Below, in pieces: positions 34,309 through 42,230 of a stretch of DNA of 64,000 nt. Source of the DNA: Flavobacterium gawalongense (GTDB taxonomy: Bacteria > Bacteroidota > Bacteroidia > Flavobacteriales > Flavobacteriaceae); assembly GCF_007097265.1 (NCBI RefSeq), contig NZ_VJZP01000005.1, forward strand, positions 62,001 through 126,000, written 5' to 3'. How positions within the stretch are numbered: position 1 is the stretch's first letter; every line of letters starts with the position of its first letter. A program made the position numbers and the translations under genes. The notes beneath the pieces are model-generated. The model searched no databases. It had not been told where the DNA came from and saw nothing but the letters and a program-made list of their open reading frames with translations.

Positions 34309-34346
34309 AAATTCTTTATTTTGTTATCTTTAAACAAATAAAACCC

Positions 34347-34388
34347 ATGCTTTCTTTACTGTATTAGTATTACTAAAGAGCCATGGGT
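34347..34388 (-). promoter_or_regulatory. Long hairpin in the acpP-fabF intergenic region
   Basis: ACCCATG (34347-34353) pairs with CATGGGT at the far end (about 34382-34388), and inner parts (CTTTACTGTATTAG with CTAAAG-type segments) extend the stem. It sits ahead of fabF. It could be an RNase III processing site, given that rnc follows, or part of a terminator. Inference only. Confidence 0.35.
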
Positions 34389-34448
34389 ATTACAATAAAT
34401 ATTTTTTGATTGAAATTCAATCTCGAATTTAATTTTTTTAAAAAATAA

Positions 34449-34480
34449 TAAAACCCGTTTACAGGATTGCAAACGGGTGT
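34449..34480 (-). terminator. Terminator or attenuator after acpP
   Basis: On the minus strand ACCCGTTT and AAACGGGT form an 8-bp stem over a ten-base loop, followed by TTTATTATTTTTT. Partial read-through would feed fabF. Confidence 0.7.
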
Positions 34481-34488
34481 GTAATTTA

Positions 34489-34725
34489 TTATTTTTTAGC
34501 TTCCTCGATGTAAGAGATTGCTTGACCTACAGTAGCGATGTTTTCTGCTTGATCGTCTGGAATTTGAATGTCAAATTCTTTTTCGAATTCCATAATAAGC
34601 TCAACAGTGTCTAATGAGTCAGCTCCTAAATCATTAGTGAAGCTTGCTTCTGTTACAACTTCGTTTTCGTCAACACCTAATTTGTCTACGATAATCGCTT
34701 TTACTCTTGATGCAATGTCTGACAT
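34489..34725 (-). CDS. acpP: Acyl carrier protein
   Basis: A 78-residue acidic helical protein that carries acyl chains on a 4'-phosphopantetheine arm. The attachment serine is in [19 protein letters not shown] (Ser at about residue 37), preceded by the family's [12 protein letters not shown]. The normal length, strong promoter match and own terminator fit a highly expressed carrier; fabF follows on the same strand. Confidence 0.97.
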   Translation of the reverse strand: MSDIASRVKAIIVDKLGVDENEVVTEASFTNDLGADSLDTVELIMEFEKEFDIQIPDDQAENIATVGQAISYIEEAKK

Positions 34726-34755
34726 AATCTTTAATTTTAGAATTTAATTTGTTGG

Positions 34756-34784
34756 CAAAAATAAAAAACTTTATTTTAAAACAA
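34756..34784 (-). promoter_or_regulatory. acpP promoter (-7 and -33 elements)
   Basis: On the minus strand TATTTTTG (34756-34763) is the -7 box, and a TTG (34782-34784) lies 18 bases further upstream, the spacing expected for Bacteroidota sigma-ABfr-type promoters. Confidence 0.55.
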
Positions 34785-34821
34785 CTATTTAGTTAATAAA
34801 TGTGACATCTAATTTATAAAA

Positions 34822-34829
34822 TATATTTG
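34822..34829 (+). promoter_or_regulatory. Possible purN -7 promoter box
   Basis: TATATTTG matches TAnnTTTG, 72 bases upstream of the purN start. Confidence 0.35.
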
Positions 34830-34900
34830 ACAAAGACTTCTGAATGTTATTTAATTTCATTTTTTATGCCTTTTTTTGCGTAATTAAAATTTGTCAGGTT

Positions 34901-35470
34901 ATGAAAAAAATAGTGGTTTTTGCCTCTGGATCGGGGACTAATGCTGAAAATATCATCAAGTATTTTGCTGCAACTGAAATTGGAAGAGTTGAAGTGGTGT
35001 TTACAAACAACCCAAATGCTAAAGTGATTGAAAGAGCCAGAAATTATGGGATACCAACAGAGATTTTCTCAAAAACAGAATTAATTGAAAGTAAAATATT
35101 ACAAAAAATAGATAATATAAAACCGGATTTGATCGTTCTGGCTGGATTCTTGTTGAAATTTCCTGAGAATATCATCGAAGCCTATCCTAATAAAATAATA
35201 AATATTCATCCGGCCTTGTTGCCAAAGTATGGCGGAAAAGGAATGTATGGGATGCACATACACAGAGCAATTGTTGGGAATAAAGAAAAAGAAACAGGTA
35301 TTACTATTCATTTTGTAAATGAACATTATGACGAAGGAAATATTCTTTTTCAAAAAAATGTAGTTTTATCAGGAGATGAAACTCCGGAAGAAGTGGCCGA
35401 AATAATTCATGAATTGGAGCAAAAATATTTTCCGGAAGTGATTGAAAAACTCTTAAATCATAACTTATAA
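34901..35470 (+). CDS. purN: Phosphoribosylglycinamide formyltransferase
   Basis: Transfers formyl from 10-formyl-THF to GAR, step 3 of purine synthesis. ATG 34901 gives the family start MKKIVVFASGSGTNAENII; the frame is open upstream to 34844 but those residues are not family-like. Further landmarks are IVLAGFLLKFPENII, the catalytic INIHPALLPKYGGKGMYG (Asn and His) and GITIHFVNEHYDEGNI (catalytic Asp). At 189 residues it is a normal length. It is followed after 2 bases by rnhA; purF lies beyond the defence island, consistent with an ancestral purine neighbourhood split by it. Confidence 0.95.
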   Translation: MKKIVVFASGSGTNAENIIKYFAATEIGRVEVVFTNNPNAKVIERARNYGIPTEIFSKTELIESKILQKIDNIKPDLIVLAGFLLKFPENIIEAYPNKIINIHPALLPKYGGKGMYGMHIHRAIVGNKEKETGITIHFVNEHYDEGNILFQKNVVLSGDETPEEVAEIIHELEQKYFPEVIEKLLNHNL

Positions 35471-35472
35471 TT

Positions 35473-35955
35473 TTGAATATTCACGACGTACATATTTATA
35501 CGGATGGTGCTGCCAAAGGAAATCCAGGCCCAGGCGGTTATGGAGTGGTTATGGAATGGGTAGGAAAACCGTATAAGAAGGAATTCTACGAAGGTTTTCG
35601 TCATACCACCAATAATAGAATGGAATTGCTGGCGGTAATTGTGGGTCTTGAGAAATTGAAAAACCCCAATACGAGAGTTTTAGTGGTCTCCGATTCTAAA
35701 TACGTGGTGGATTCCGTTGAGAAAAAGTGGGTTTTAGGTTGGGAAAAAAAAGGGTTCGTTGACAGGAAAAATTCCGATCTGTGGAAACGTTTTCTGGTTG
35801 TTTATAGAAAACACAAAGTCAATTTCAAATGGATAAAAGGACACAATAACCATGTTCAAAACGAAAGATGTGACGAGTTGGCAGTTATGGCTTCGATGCA
35901 AAAGCAACTTTCGGTAGATGCTTTTTATGAAAAAGAGGAGGGAAAGTTGTTGTAA
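35473..35955 (+). CDS. rnhA: Ribonuclease HI, TTG start
   Basis: Degrades the RNA strand of RNA-DNA hybrids. The four active-site acids are visible: IYTDGAAKGNPGPGG (Asp), NNRMELLAVI (Glu), VVSDSKYVVDS (Asp) and NERCDELA (Asp). No ATG gives a complete N-terminus, so the TTG at 35473, 2 bases after the purN stop, is the start, with coupled translation. The 3' part (from about 35769) is duplicated at 41817-42000 with about 14 differences by eye, framing the defence island; this copy is the complete one. Confidence 0.93.
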   Translation: MNIHDVHIYTDGAAKGNPGPGGYGVVMEWVGKPYKKEFYEGFRHTTNNRMELLAVIVGLEKLKNPNTRVLVVSDSKYVVDSVEKKWVLGWEKKGFVDRKNSDLWKRFLVVYRKHKVNFKWIKGHNNHVQNERCDELAVMASMQKQLSVDAFYEKEEGKLL

Positions 35956-35969
35956 AAGAGATTAATTTG

Positions 35970-35977
35970 TAAATTTG
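35970..35977 (+). promoter_or_regulatory. -7 promoter box for the toxin-antitoxin pair
   Basis: TAAATTTG matches TAnnTTTG, 15 bases before the antitoxin ATG and immediately after rnhA. Confidence 0.45.
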
Positions 35978-35992
35978 TTTAAATATCTGATT

Positions 35993-36241
35993 ATGATCGA
36001 GCAAACTTTAACGCCAAAGGATACTATTGTGAATCTTACTTTTGAGATTCCAAAAAATCTTGTGGGTAAACCTTTAAAAGTTTTTATTGATTTTGAAAAA
36101 GACGACGACGAGCAACAAATGACTCAGGAAGATTTTTTGAAATGGATTGACGATGCCGAAAAATCGCCAACGATGTCTTTAGAAACTTTCAATGAAAAAT
36201 GGGAAAAGAAAAAATCGGAGATTCTAGCTCGCATGCGTTAA
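35993..36241 (+). CDS. Antitoxin-like protein of a RelE/ParE pair
   Basis: A small acidic protein of 82 residues from ATG 35993 (MIEQTLTPKDTIVNLTFEIP); the frame opens at 35975. It has a short N-terminal beta-rich half and a C-terminal half EDFLKWIDDAEKSPTMSLETFNEKWEKKK resembling addiction-module antitoxin tails that wrap their toxin. Its last 43 bases overlap the next gene, a RelE/ParE-type toxin, which is the main reason for the call. No DNA-binding motif is obvious. It is the first gene inside the island that follows rnhA. Confidence 0.7.
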   Translation: MIEQTLTPKDTIVNLTFEIPKNLVGKPLKVFIDFEKDDDEQQMTQEDFLKWIDDAEKSPTMSLETFNEKWEKKKSEILARMR

Positions 36242-36540
36242 TTATTTCACAGAAATATTACGAAGATTTAGAACAAATTGTAGATTATATCGAATTTGTA
36301 AAACTTCAACCACTCAATGCAATCAAAGTGGGTAATGGAATTCAAAAAACAATGAATAAAATTATCTTGAATCCAACCATTTACGCCGAGTGCGAAAATA
36401 TCCCAACAAAATCCAAAATTTACAGAGAAGCAGGCTACAAGTCTTGGTTAATTGTCTTTAAACTTAAAGGCAATGTAATCACAATTTTGGGTGTTTTGAG
36501 CGGAAAAAGAAAACCTTCATGGTTTAGGGAAATCAAATAA
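36199..36540 (+). CDS. RelE/ParE-family toxin
   Basis: A 113-residue basic protein. The core (SQKYYEDLEQIVDYIEFVKL, NPTIYAECENIPTKSKIYREAGYKSWLIVFKLKGNVITILGVLSGKR) has the helix-helix-beta-sheet order of RelE/ParE toxins, which cut mRNA on ribosomes or inhibit gyrase. ATG 36199 is the only ATG; it overlaps the antitoxin by 43 bases, and a non-ATG start nearer 36241 cannot be excluded. The C-terminal basic GKRKPSW stretch fits an active toxin. Confidence 0.8.
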   Translation: MGKEKIGDSSSHALIISQKYYEDLEQIVDYIEFVKLQPLNAIKVGNGIQKTMNKIILNPTIYAECENIPTKSKIYREAGYKSWLIVFKLKGNVITILGVLSGKRKPSWFREIK

Positions 36541-36557
36541 TATTTGTTTAAACTAAA

Positions 36558-36605
36558 CGTCAATTCGAGTGTTTTTATGTAATGCCATAAAAATGTATCG
36601 AGAAC
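36558..36605. repeat. Palindromic repeat with TCGAG ends (family F)
   Basis: CGTCAATTCGAGTG on the left and TGTATCGAGA on the right flank an inner perfect stem TTTTTATG/CATAAAAA (36572-36579 with 36586-36593). The vocabulary (ATTCGAGT ... ATCGAGAA) is one I recall as a dispersed repeat in flavobacterial genomes. It may also end the toxin transcript. Confidence 0.5.
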
Positions 36606-36636
36606 AATATTATTTGATAATTTTCAAATAGAGAAA

Positions 36637-36963
36637 TTACTTCTTCAATTTCAACAAATCATTATATTCTTCCAGTAACTTCAAGTACTTGTTTTTCCAA
36701 TACTCTGCATCAGAATTCTCTTTTTTAGAATCTAAAGGCGACTTCTCTATAACCCTTTGAGAAGGACTGAATTCTTTGATTTCATCTGTAAAATCATAGT
36801 GGATAATTTTACCAATTTGTAACACAATATCCAGAGAAACATTACTATTTTCAAACATAAGGTACATCCACTTCCTGCTTTTTCCTATGCACTTTGCTAT
36901 TTCTGTAATAGTGTAACCACTATTATAGACAGCCTTCCTTATTATTTCTCCTCTGTGTTGCAT
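36637..36963 (-). CDS. XRE-type helix-turn-helix regulator with coiled-coil tail
   Basis: A 108-residue protein. The N-terminal 65 residues hold an HTH (IIRKAVYNSGYTITEIAKCI and GKSRKWMYLMFENSNVSLDI). The C-terminus (AEYWKNKYLKLLEEYNDLLK) is a short heptad coiled coil suited to dimerisation. It is divergent from the type III modification gene; two copies of AAATATTTACWC lie directly upstream of its start (36969-36980, 36991-37002). A control role for the restriction system, like C proteins, is inferred; an ordinary orphan regulator is the alternative. Confidence 0.78.
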   Translation of the reverse strand: MQHRGEIIRKAVYNSGYTITEIAKCIGKSRKWMYLMFENSNVSLDIVLQIGKIIHYDFTDEIKEFSPSQRVIEKSPLDSKKENSDAEYWKNKYLKLLEEYNDLLKLKK

Positions 36964-36968
36964 TGTGC

Positions 36969-37002
36969 AAATATTTACACTAAATCGAGAAAATATTTAC
37001 TC
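36969..37002. promoter_or_regulatory. Direct repeats, candidate operator for the XRE regulator
   Basis: AAATATTTACAC (36969-36980) and AAATATTTACTC (36991-37002) are 22 bp apart start to start, about two helical turns, between the divergent regulator and mod. Confidence 0.4.
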
Positions 37003-37042
37003 GAAAATACACATATAATACCCATTTGTTCATTTAAATAAA

Positions 37043-37050
37043 TAGATTTG
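37043..37050 (+). promoter_or_regulatory. mod -7 promoter box
   Basis: TAGATTTG matches TAnnTTTG, 26 bases upstream of the mod ATG. A TTTG at 37025-37028 is 14 bases further upstream, a bit close for a -33 element. Confidence 0.4.
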
Positions 37051-37076
37051 TAAAATATATTACACGCTATTAATAA

Positions 37077-38960
37077 ATGAAAAATCTAAATATACAAGAA
37101 CGAGAATTTTTAATGGAATGTTTAGCCAATGGCTCTGCAATTCCCGAAGATTTTAGAGAAAAACTTTTTCCGACTACACATAAAGAATATGAACTTCGTT
37201 ATGCTGGAAAAATGCGTAAAGAAGACATTTTAGCCGACCAAGACGGAACTTTTGCAGTGCCTTTGCAAGTAGAGAAAATATATAATGGAGAAAGAGAAAA
37301 GTTTAAAGACGATTGGAGAAATATGCTTGTTTTTGGAGATAACTTACAGTTTCTAAAAACACTCTATAAAAACGAAGACCCAATCATAAAAGACAAAGTA
37401 AAAGGAAAAGTAAAACTAATTTATATTGACCCACCATTTGGAACAGAAAGCGATTTCAATCAAAATGAAATTAAAGCATATACAGACAAAGCAAAAGGTG
37501 CAGATTTTGTTGAATTTATTCGTAGAAGGATTATTGTAGCTAAAAACTTATTAAGTGATGATGGTTTAATTGCAGTACATTTAGATTGGAAAAAAGGCCA
37601 TTACATAAAATTGGTTTTAGATGAAATTTTTGGAGAAAATAACTTCATAAATGAAATTATTTGGCATTATACAGGAAACTCTGTTCCTGTAAAATCATTT
37701 CCAAGAAAACACGATGTAATATTTTTATTTTACAATCAAAATCCGCCTAAATTTAATTTTGAAGATATTTTAGAGCCATATAGTGAAGGAACAATAAAAA
37801 GATATAATCATACAGATGAATTAGGTAGAAAATATAAAGTTAGTGCTTTACAAAGTGGAAAAAAAGAAATTGTATACGCAAAAGAAGGAAAATATCCTGA
37901 TGATGTTTGGGATATTCCCATTCCAAGACAAAAAAATGAAGTAGTTGGTTATCCTACTCAAAAACCTGAAGATTTATTAAAAAAAGTAATTCTATCTTGC
38001 ACAAACAAAGATGAAATTGTTTTAGATTTCTTTGGAGGAAGTGGAACTACTTGCGCCGTTGCTGAAAAATTAGGTAGAAGATGGATAAGTTGCGACATAG
38101 GAAAATATAGTTTTTATACGCAACAGAAAAGACTTTTAACAATACAAGACAGCAAAAATTTAGACAATTCAAAACAAAAGTATGGAAAATTGGCTAAAAC
38201 TTTTGTAACTGTAAACACAGGTATTTATGATCTCAAAAAAATGCAGGAACTTAATCAAGATAAATACATTGAGTTTGTTTTGCAATTATTTGAAGTTACA
38301 CCCAAAAAAACTACTAAAAAAGGATTTACTTTTTCCGGCGAACGCAAAGATGGTTATCCTGTAATCGTTTGGGATTATTGGAATAACAAAGACAGTAATT
38401 TAGACATTTTCTTTTTAGAAAATTTACATCAAATTTTAGGAAAGAGTGTTTCAAAAAGAGTTTACATAATAGCACCAGCCAATGCAGTAGATTTTATTAG
38501 TGATTTTTACGAATTAGATGATGTTCGCTATTATTTTCTAAAAATTCCTTATCAAATCATAAAGGAGTTACACCCAAAAGACTTTGCAAAAATAAGACAA
38601 CCCAAAAGCAAAAACAAAGTCAATGATTTAGACAATGCTATTGGTTTTCATTTCAGTTTACAACCCGAAGTTGATGCAACATTTGAAGATAATAAACTCA
38701 TTATCAAGAAATTCATTTCTAATTTTAGAGAAGAAGAAACGAACAAAGATTTACCCAATTTTGAAAGTTTGAGTATGGTAATTATTGATAATGATTTTAA
38801 TGACAAAGATTTTATGATGAGTGATTGTATTTTTAGTGAAGATATTGAAAATGTGCAAAGCACACTTCAAATTCCACTTCAAAATACTGGGGATAAAATT
38901 TGTGCCATTTTTATTGATATTTATGGCAATGAATTTAAGCAAGTAATTAAAACTAAATAA
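37077..38960 (+). CDS. Type III restriction-modification system, methyltransferase (Mod)
   Basis: Adenine-N6 methyltransferase and recognition subunit of a type III system; it protects host DNA and directs Res. In the 627-residue protein the catalytic motif (IYIDPPFGT, about residues 115-123) precedes the AdoMet motif (LDFFGGSGTTCAVAE, about 316-330), the beta-class order used by type III Mod proteins. The catalytic motif is DPPF rather than the commoner DPPY. The segment between the motifs holds the target-recognition region. The res start lies 3 bases downstream, so the two are one operon. Recognition sequence unknown. Confidence 0.93.
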   Translation: MKNLNIQEREFLMECLANGSAIPEDFREKLFPTTHKEYELRYAGKMRKEDILADQDGTFAVPLQVEKIYNGEREKFKDDWRNMLVFGDNLQFLKTLYKNEDPIIKDKVKGKVKLIYIDPPFGTESDFNQNEIKAYTDKAKGADFVEFIRRRIIVAKNLLSDDGLIAVHLDWKKGHYIKLVLDEIFGENNFINEIIWHYTGNSVPVKSFPRKHDVIFLFYNQNPPKFNFEDILEPYSEGTIKRYNHTDELGRKYKVSALQSGKKEIVYAKEGKYPDDVWDIPIPRQKNEVVGYPTQKPEDLLKKVILSCTNKDEIVLDFFGGSGTTCAVAEKLGRRWISCDIGKYSFYTQQKRLLTIQDSKNLDNSKQKYGKLAKTFVTVNTGIYDLKKMQELNQDKYIEFVLQLFEVTPKKTTKKGFTFSGERKDGYPVIVWDYWNNKDSNLDIFFLENLHQILGKSVSKRVYIIAPANAVDFISDFYELDDVRYYFLKIPYQIIKELHPKDFAKIRQPKSKNKVNDLDNAIGFHFSLQPEVDATFEDNKLIIKKFISNFREEETNKDLPNFESLSMVIIDNDFNDKDFMMSDCIFSEDIENVQSTLQIPLQNTGDKICAIFIDIYGNEFKQVIKTK

Positions 38961-38963
38961 GCA

Positions 38964-41534
38964 ATGGCAGGAAAGAAAATTTTTAATACGCAAGATTTAG
39001 TTTTAAAAGTAAATGACAAAAATTACGACCCAATAAAATATCCTTTGGATGAATGGGAAAGATTTTTAGATATACTTTGTAGTAATAGAGATTATCAAAA
39101 AGAAGCAATTAAAACAGCTATACATTATTTGATTTCTACCAAATACAACACGATTGAAGATTTGGTAAAAGAAAACTACAAAGCAAACGACCAATTACAA
39201 TTAAGATACAAAACGGAAAACGAATATTTAAAGAAAATTCAGTTGCCTAATAAACTTTCTGCTTGCATAGATTTAGCAACAGGAACAGGAAAAAGTTTTG
39301 TAATGTATGGCATTGCACAAATTGCATTAGGTTTAGGGATTGTAGATAAAGTTCTGGTTTTGGGGCCGCCAAGTTTAACTATTGAAAGAGAATTAACTAA
39401 AAAATTTACCGAGCTTTCAATAGATACGAATTTAAAAAATGCTATTCCACCAAGTGCAAAAGTTAGTAATCCAACAATCATAAACGCTGACCAAACCATT
39501 AAAGATGGGTGTATCGCTATTGAAAACATAAACGCAGTTTATTCAAAAACAGGTTCATCTATTTTTGATAGTTTAGCATTTGGTAAAGGCGAAAGATGTT
39601 TAGTTTTAAATGATGAAGTGCATCACGCATACAACAAAGTAGAAGGAACTACTAACGAAAGTAAGAGCATCAAAAAATGGAAAGAATTTTTGTTGGATGC
39701 AACTTATCAATTCAAATACATTTTAGGTTTTACAGGAACTTCCTACATTGACAATGATTATTTTAATGATGTTATTTATAGATATTCTTTGCGTTCTGCT
39801 GTAGAAAATCGTTTCGTAAAAAGCATAAATTATGTAGTGGAAAACGAAGATAGTAACGAAAATGAGAAGTTTCAAAAAATATTACAAAACCATAAACTTA
39901 ACAAAGCAAAATATTCTAATCTAAAACCATTAACAATTTTAATTACAAAAGATATTAAAATTGCTAAACAGCTTAAAACGAGATTGGTAGAATTTTTATG
40001 CGAAAAAGGCGAAGGTTCTGAAGAATATTTGAACAATGAAAAAATTTTATTAGTAACTTCTGATAAAGACCATAAAGCAAATGTTTTAAAACTTCCTTAT
40101 GTTGATAGCAAAGATGAGCCAATAGAATGGATTATTTCTGTAGCTATGCTTACTGAAGGTTGGGACGTGAAAAATGTTTTTCAAATTGTGCCAATGGAAG
40201 AAAAAGCGTTTAATTCGAAACTTCTTATTGCACAGGTTTTAGGTAGAGGTTTGCGTATTCCAAACGGCTATCCAAATGCAGAAGTAATAGTATTTAATCA
40301 CGACAAATGGGGTGAAAGAATAAAAGATTTAGTAGAGGAAATTTTGGAAATGGAAACCAAAATTAAGAATAGCTCTATTGTTGATGGAGATAGGGCAGAT
40401 TTTCATTTTGCATTACATAATTTAGACTACACAAAAGAAAAGAGAGAAGTTGATGTTGAAAAAGAAACAGAAGTTTTTAATTATAAAGATTATATCACTT
40501 TTGTAGCTGAAACTTTTGAACATAAAACTGATACAAAGTTTGTGAAAATTGGTGATAAAGAATATAAAATGACTTATGATATCGAAAAAGAAAATTTTTT
40601 AGTATCAGATATTATCAGTAAAATATATGATGAATTTCAAATTAGAAAACTTGAAGGAATTATTTTAAAACTCAATGAAACGGAATACACAAGCGAAAAT
40701 TTACCAAGCAAAGAAGTAATTGAGCAAGTAATTAGAAACTCAATGGAAAAAGTTGGTATGCAAGGAGGTTTTTTGGGCAAAAAAAACAGGCAAGCCGTTT
40801 TTTCTGCTTTCAATACTTTACTTCGCAAAAAACCCAAAAGTATAATTTTAACAAGAATACCTAACTCAATAATTGAAGTAAGAACAGAAAACAGAGAACA
40901 CGAAAGCGTATCGGTTTTGAGTTTAAAAAGTGATTCAACAGTTTTTTATTCTGATGATTATGAAAATGAAATTGTAATTCAAGACTCTTTAATTGCATTT
41001 GCAGAAATCAAAGAAGATTTATCTTTGCCTCGTTCTGCGTTTGCAGAAAGTACAAATAAATTTCTATTTAAAACGCCTATTGATTTAGTTTTTACTTCAA
41101 GAGAACCTGAAAGAAAATTTGTTAGCGAATTGGTAAAAAAAGACAATGCAAGTAAATTAACAAGTTGGATGAAATCTAAAAATCAAAGTTTTTATTCTAT
41201 AGAATATTCATACACAAAAGGAAGTCATACAAGCAGTCATTTTTTTAACCCCGACTTTTTCATCTATTTTAAAAAAGATGATTTTCAATATATTTCAGTT
41301 GTAGAAATAAAGTCGGACAATGACAATAGCGATGAAAACAAAGCAAAAAACAGGTATGCGGCTGAGCATTTTAATGAATTAAACAAACAACTTGAAGAAA
41401 AAGATATAAAGCAGAAGTATTTATTTAACTTTTTAAGCCCAACAAATTACAGTGACTATTTTACCTATTTGAGAGATGAAAGATTAATTAAAGGTAAATT
41501 TAAAAGTGAATTAGATTTATTGTTGGAAGTATAA
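38964..41534 (+). CDS. Type III restriction-modification system, endonuclease (Res)
   Basis: ATP-dependent translocase and nuclease partner of Mod. The 856-residue protein has SF2 helicase motifs in order: Walker A LATGTGKSF (about residues 102-110), the DEAD-type NDEVHHAYN (about 215-223), FTGTSY (motif III, about 256), and motif VI region VLGRGLRIPNGY (about 424). Near the C-terminus NPDFFIYF followed by VVEIKSDND (about 775-783) gives a PD-(D/E)xK nuclease. All key residues are present, so the system looks active. It ends in a decayed zone containing a hipA remnant. Confidence 0.93.
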   Translation: MAGKKIFNTQDLVLKVNDKNYDPIKYPLDEWERFLDILCSNRDYQKEAIKTAIHYLISTKYNTIEDLVKENYKANDQLQLRYKTENEYLKKIQLPNKLSACIDLATGTGKSFVMYGIAQIALGLGIVDKVLVLGPPSLTIERELTKKFTELSIDTNLKNAIPPSAKVSNPTIINADQTIKDGCIAIENINAVYSKTGSSIFDSLAFGKGERCLVLNDEVHHAYNKVEGTTNESKSIKKWKEFLLDATYQFKYILGFTGTSYIDNDYFNDVIYRYSLRSAVENRFVKSINYVVENEDSNENEKFQKILQNHKLNKAKYSNLKPLTILITKDIKIAKQLKTRLVEFLCEKGEGSEEYLNNEKILLVTSDKDHKANVLKLPYVDSKDEPIEWIISVAMLTEGWDVKNVFQIVPMEEKAFNSKLLIAQVLGRGLRIPNGYPNAEVIVFNHDKWGERIKDLVEEILEMETKIKNSSIVDGDRADFHFALHNLDYTKEKREVDVEKETEVFNYKDYITFVAETFEHKTDTKFVKIGDKEYKMTYDIEKENFLVSDIISKIYDEFQIRKLEGIILKLNETEYTSENLPSKEVIEQVIRNSMEKVGMQGGFLGKKNRQAVFSAFNTLLRKKPKSIILTRIPNSIIEVRTENREHESVSVLSLKSDSTVFYSDDYENEIVIQDSLIAFAEIKEDLSLPRSAFAESTNKFLFKTPIDLVFTSREPERKFVSELVKKDNASKLTSWMKSKNQSFYSIEYSYTKGSHTSSHFFNPDFFIYFKKDDFQYISVVEIKSDNDNSDENKAKNRYAAEHFNELNKQLEEKDIKQKYLFNFLSPTNYSDYFTYLRDERLIKGKFKSELDLLLEV

Positions 41535-41669
41535 AAACTTTGCAACTCTAAAAACCTTCAACCGCAACAACTGTTACGTTATTTTTTCGATTTTAGTACC
41601 CCTATAAGAACTTACATTGCTATTTTTTGCATATTGTTTCCAATTGGCAACTGCCCTCTTGAACTTCAG

Positions 41670-41819
41670 TTATAATTTCTTCGGTTTTTTCAATCCAAAA
41701 ATAGCTGCCAATTCCAGTAAATGAGTTTGATTAGGATTTTGATATTCGCCAGCAAAACTAGTGCTGTGCCAGCCTTTGGAAGAACTAGAGAATGTTAAAT
41801 CATAAGCGGGTGCAAATTC
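41670..41819 (-). pseudogene. HipA-like kinase, C-terminal remnant
   Basis: On the minus strand about 49 codons read FAPAYDLTFSSSSKGWHS, then SFAGEYQNPNQTHLLELAAI and FGLKKPKKL before a stop. APAYDLTFS and the following (A/N)GE(Y/G)xNP pattern are typical of the C-terminal half of HipA-type toxin kinases. The homology stops abruptly at the junction with the rnhA fragment (about 41817), where the rest of the gene is missing. No hipB was seen. The remnant marks the right inner edge of the island. Confidence 0.6.
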
Positions 41820-42000
41820 CGATTTGTGGAAACGTTTTCTGGTTGTTTATAGAAAACACAAAGTCGATTTCACATGGATAAAAGGACACAATAACCATGT
41901 TCAAAACGAAAGATGCGATGCGTTAGCAGTTATGGCTTCGATGCAAAAGCAACTTTCTGTTGATGCTTTTTATGAAAAAGAAGAAGGAAATTTATTGTAA
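41817..42000 (+). pseudogene. Duplicate 3' end of rnhA
   Basis: This segment encodes the last ~60 residues of RNase HI (SDLWKRFLVVYRKHK, then WIKGHNNHVQNERCD, to KEEGNLL and stop) and matches the 3' end of the intact rnhA (35769-35955) with about 14 base differences by eye. There is no start region. It lies directly before the promoter of the PfkB gene, the position the native rnhA end would occupy, so it probably is the original tail, while the upstream complete gene has an exchanged tail. It forms the right boundary of the defence island. Confidence 0.85.
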
Positions 42001-42050
42001 AGATTTGTAATTCAGTGCAATAAATTGGCAAAACTTTACGATTGAGACCC

Positions 42051-42082
42051 TTTGCAACTTTACAACTTATAAACTATCTTTG
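42051..42082 (+). promoter_or_regulatory. Bacteroidota promoter with -33 TTTG and -7 TAnnTTTG
   Basis: TTTG (42051-42054) and TATCTTTG (42075-42082) are 20 bases apart, the best complete promoter match in the window. Transcription should start near 42088, leaving about 135 bases of leader before the PfkB start. Confidence 0.65.
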
Positions 42083-42110
42083 CGCCTTAATTCGAAACAC
42101 ATAAAATGAA

Positions 42111-42230
42111 ATGAGCTTAACATGGTTTTTTTATAAATATCAAATGTTAATAAGCGACTCGAACTTTTGTGAACAGGCGAAGCAATTCCATATTCCTTTA
42201 AAAAAGAAAATAATATCTACGTATGAATAA
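42111..42230 (+). CDS. Possible 39-residue leader ORF overlapping the PfkB start
   Basis: An ATG at 42111 opens 39 codons (MSLTWFFYKYQMLISDS and so on to IISTYE) and stops at 42230, overlapping the first 8 bases of the PfkB gene. It lies in the leader predicted from the promoter at 42075. An overlap of this kind would couple translation, as with regulatory leader peptides. There is no homology evidence, so a chance frame is quite possible. Confidence 0.25.
   Translation: MSLTWFFYKYQMLISDSNFCEQAKQFHIPLKKKIISTYE

Noticed and set aside
35956..42000. Integrative element with its own integrase
   Set aside because: No integrase, recombinase or transposase gene was found between the rnhA copies; only the duplicated gene end suggests integration.
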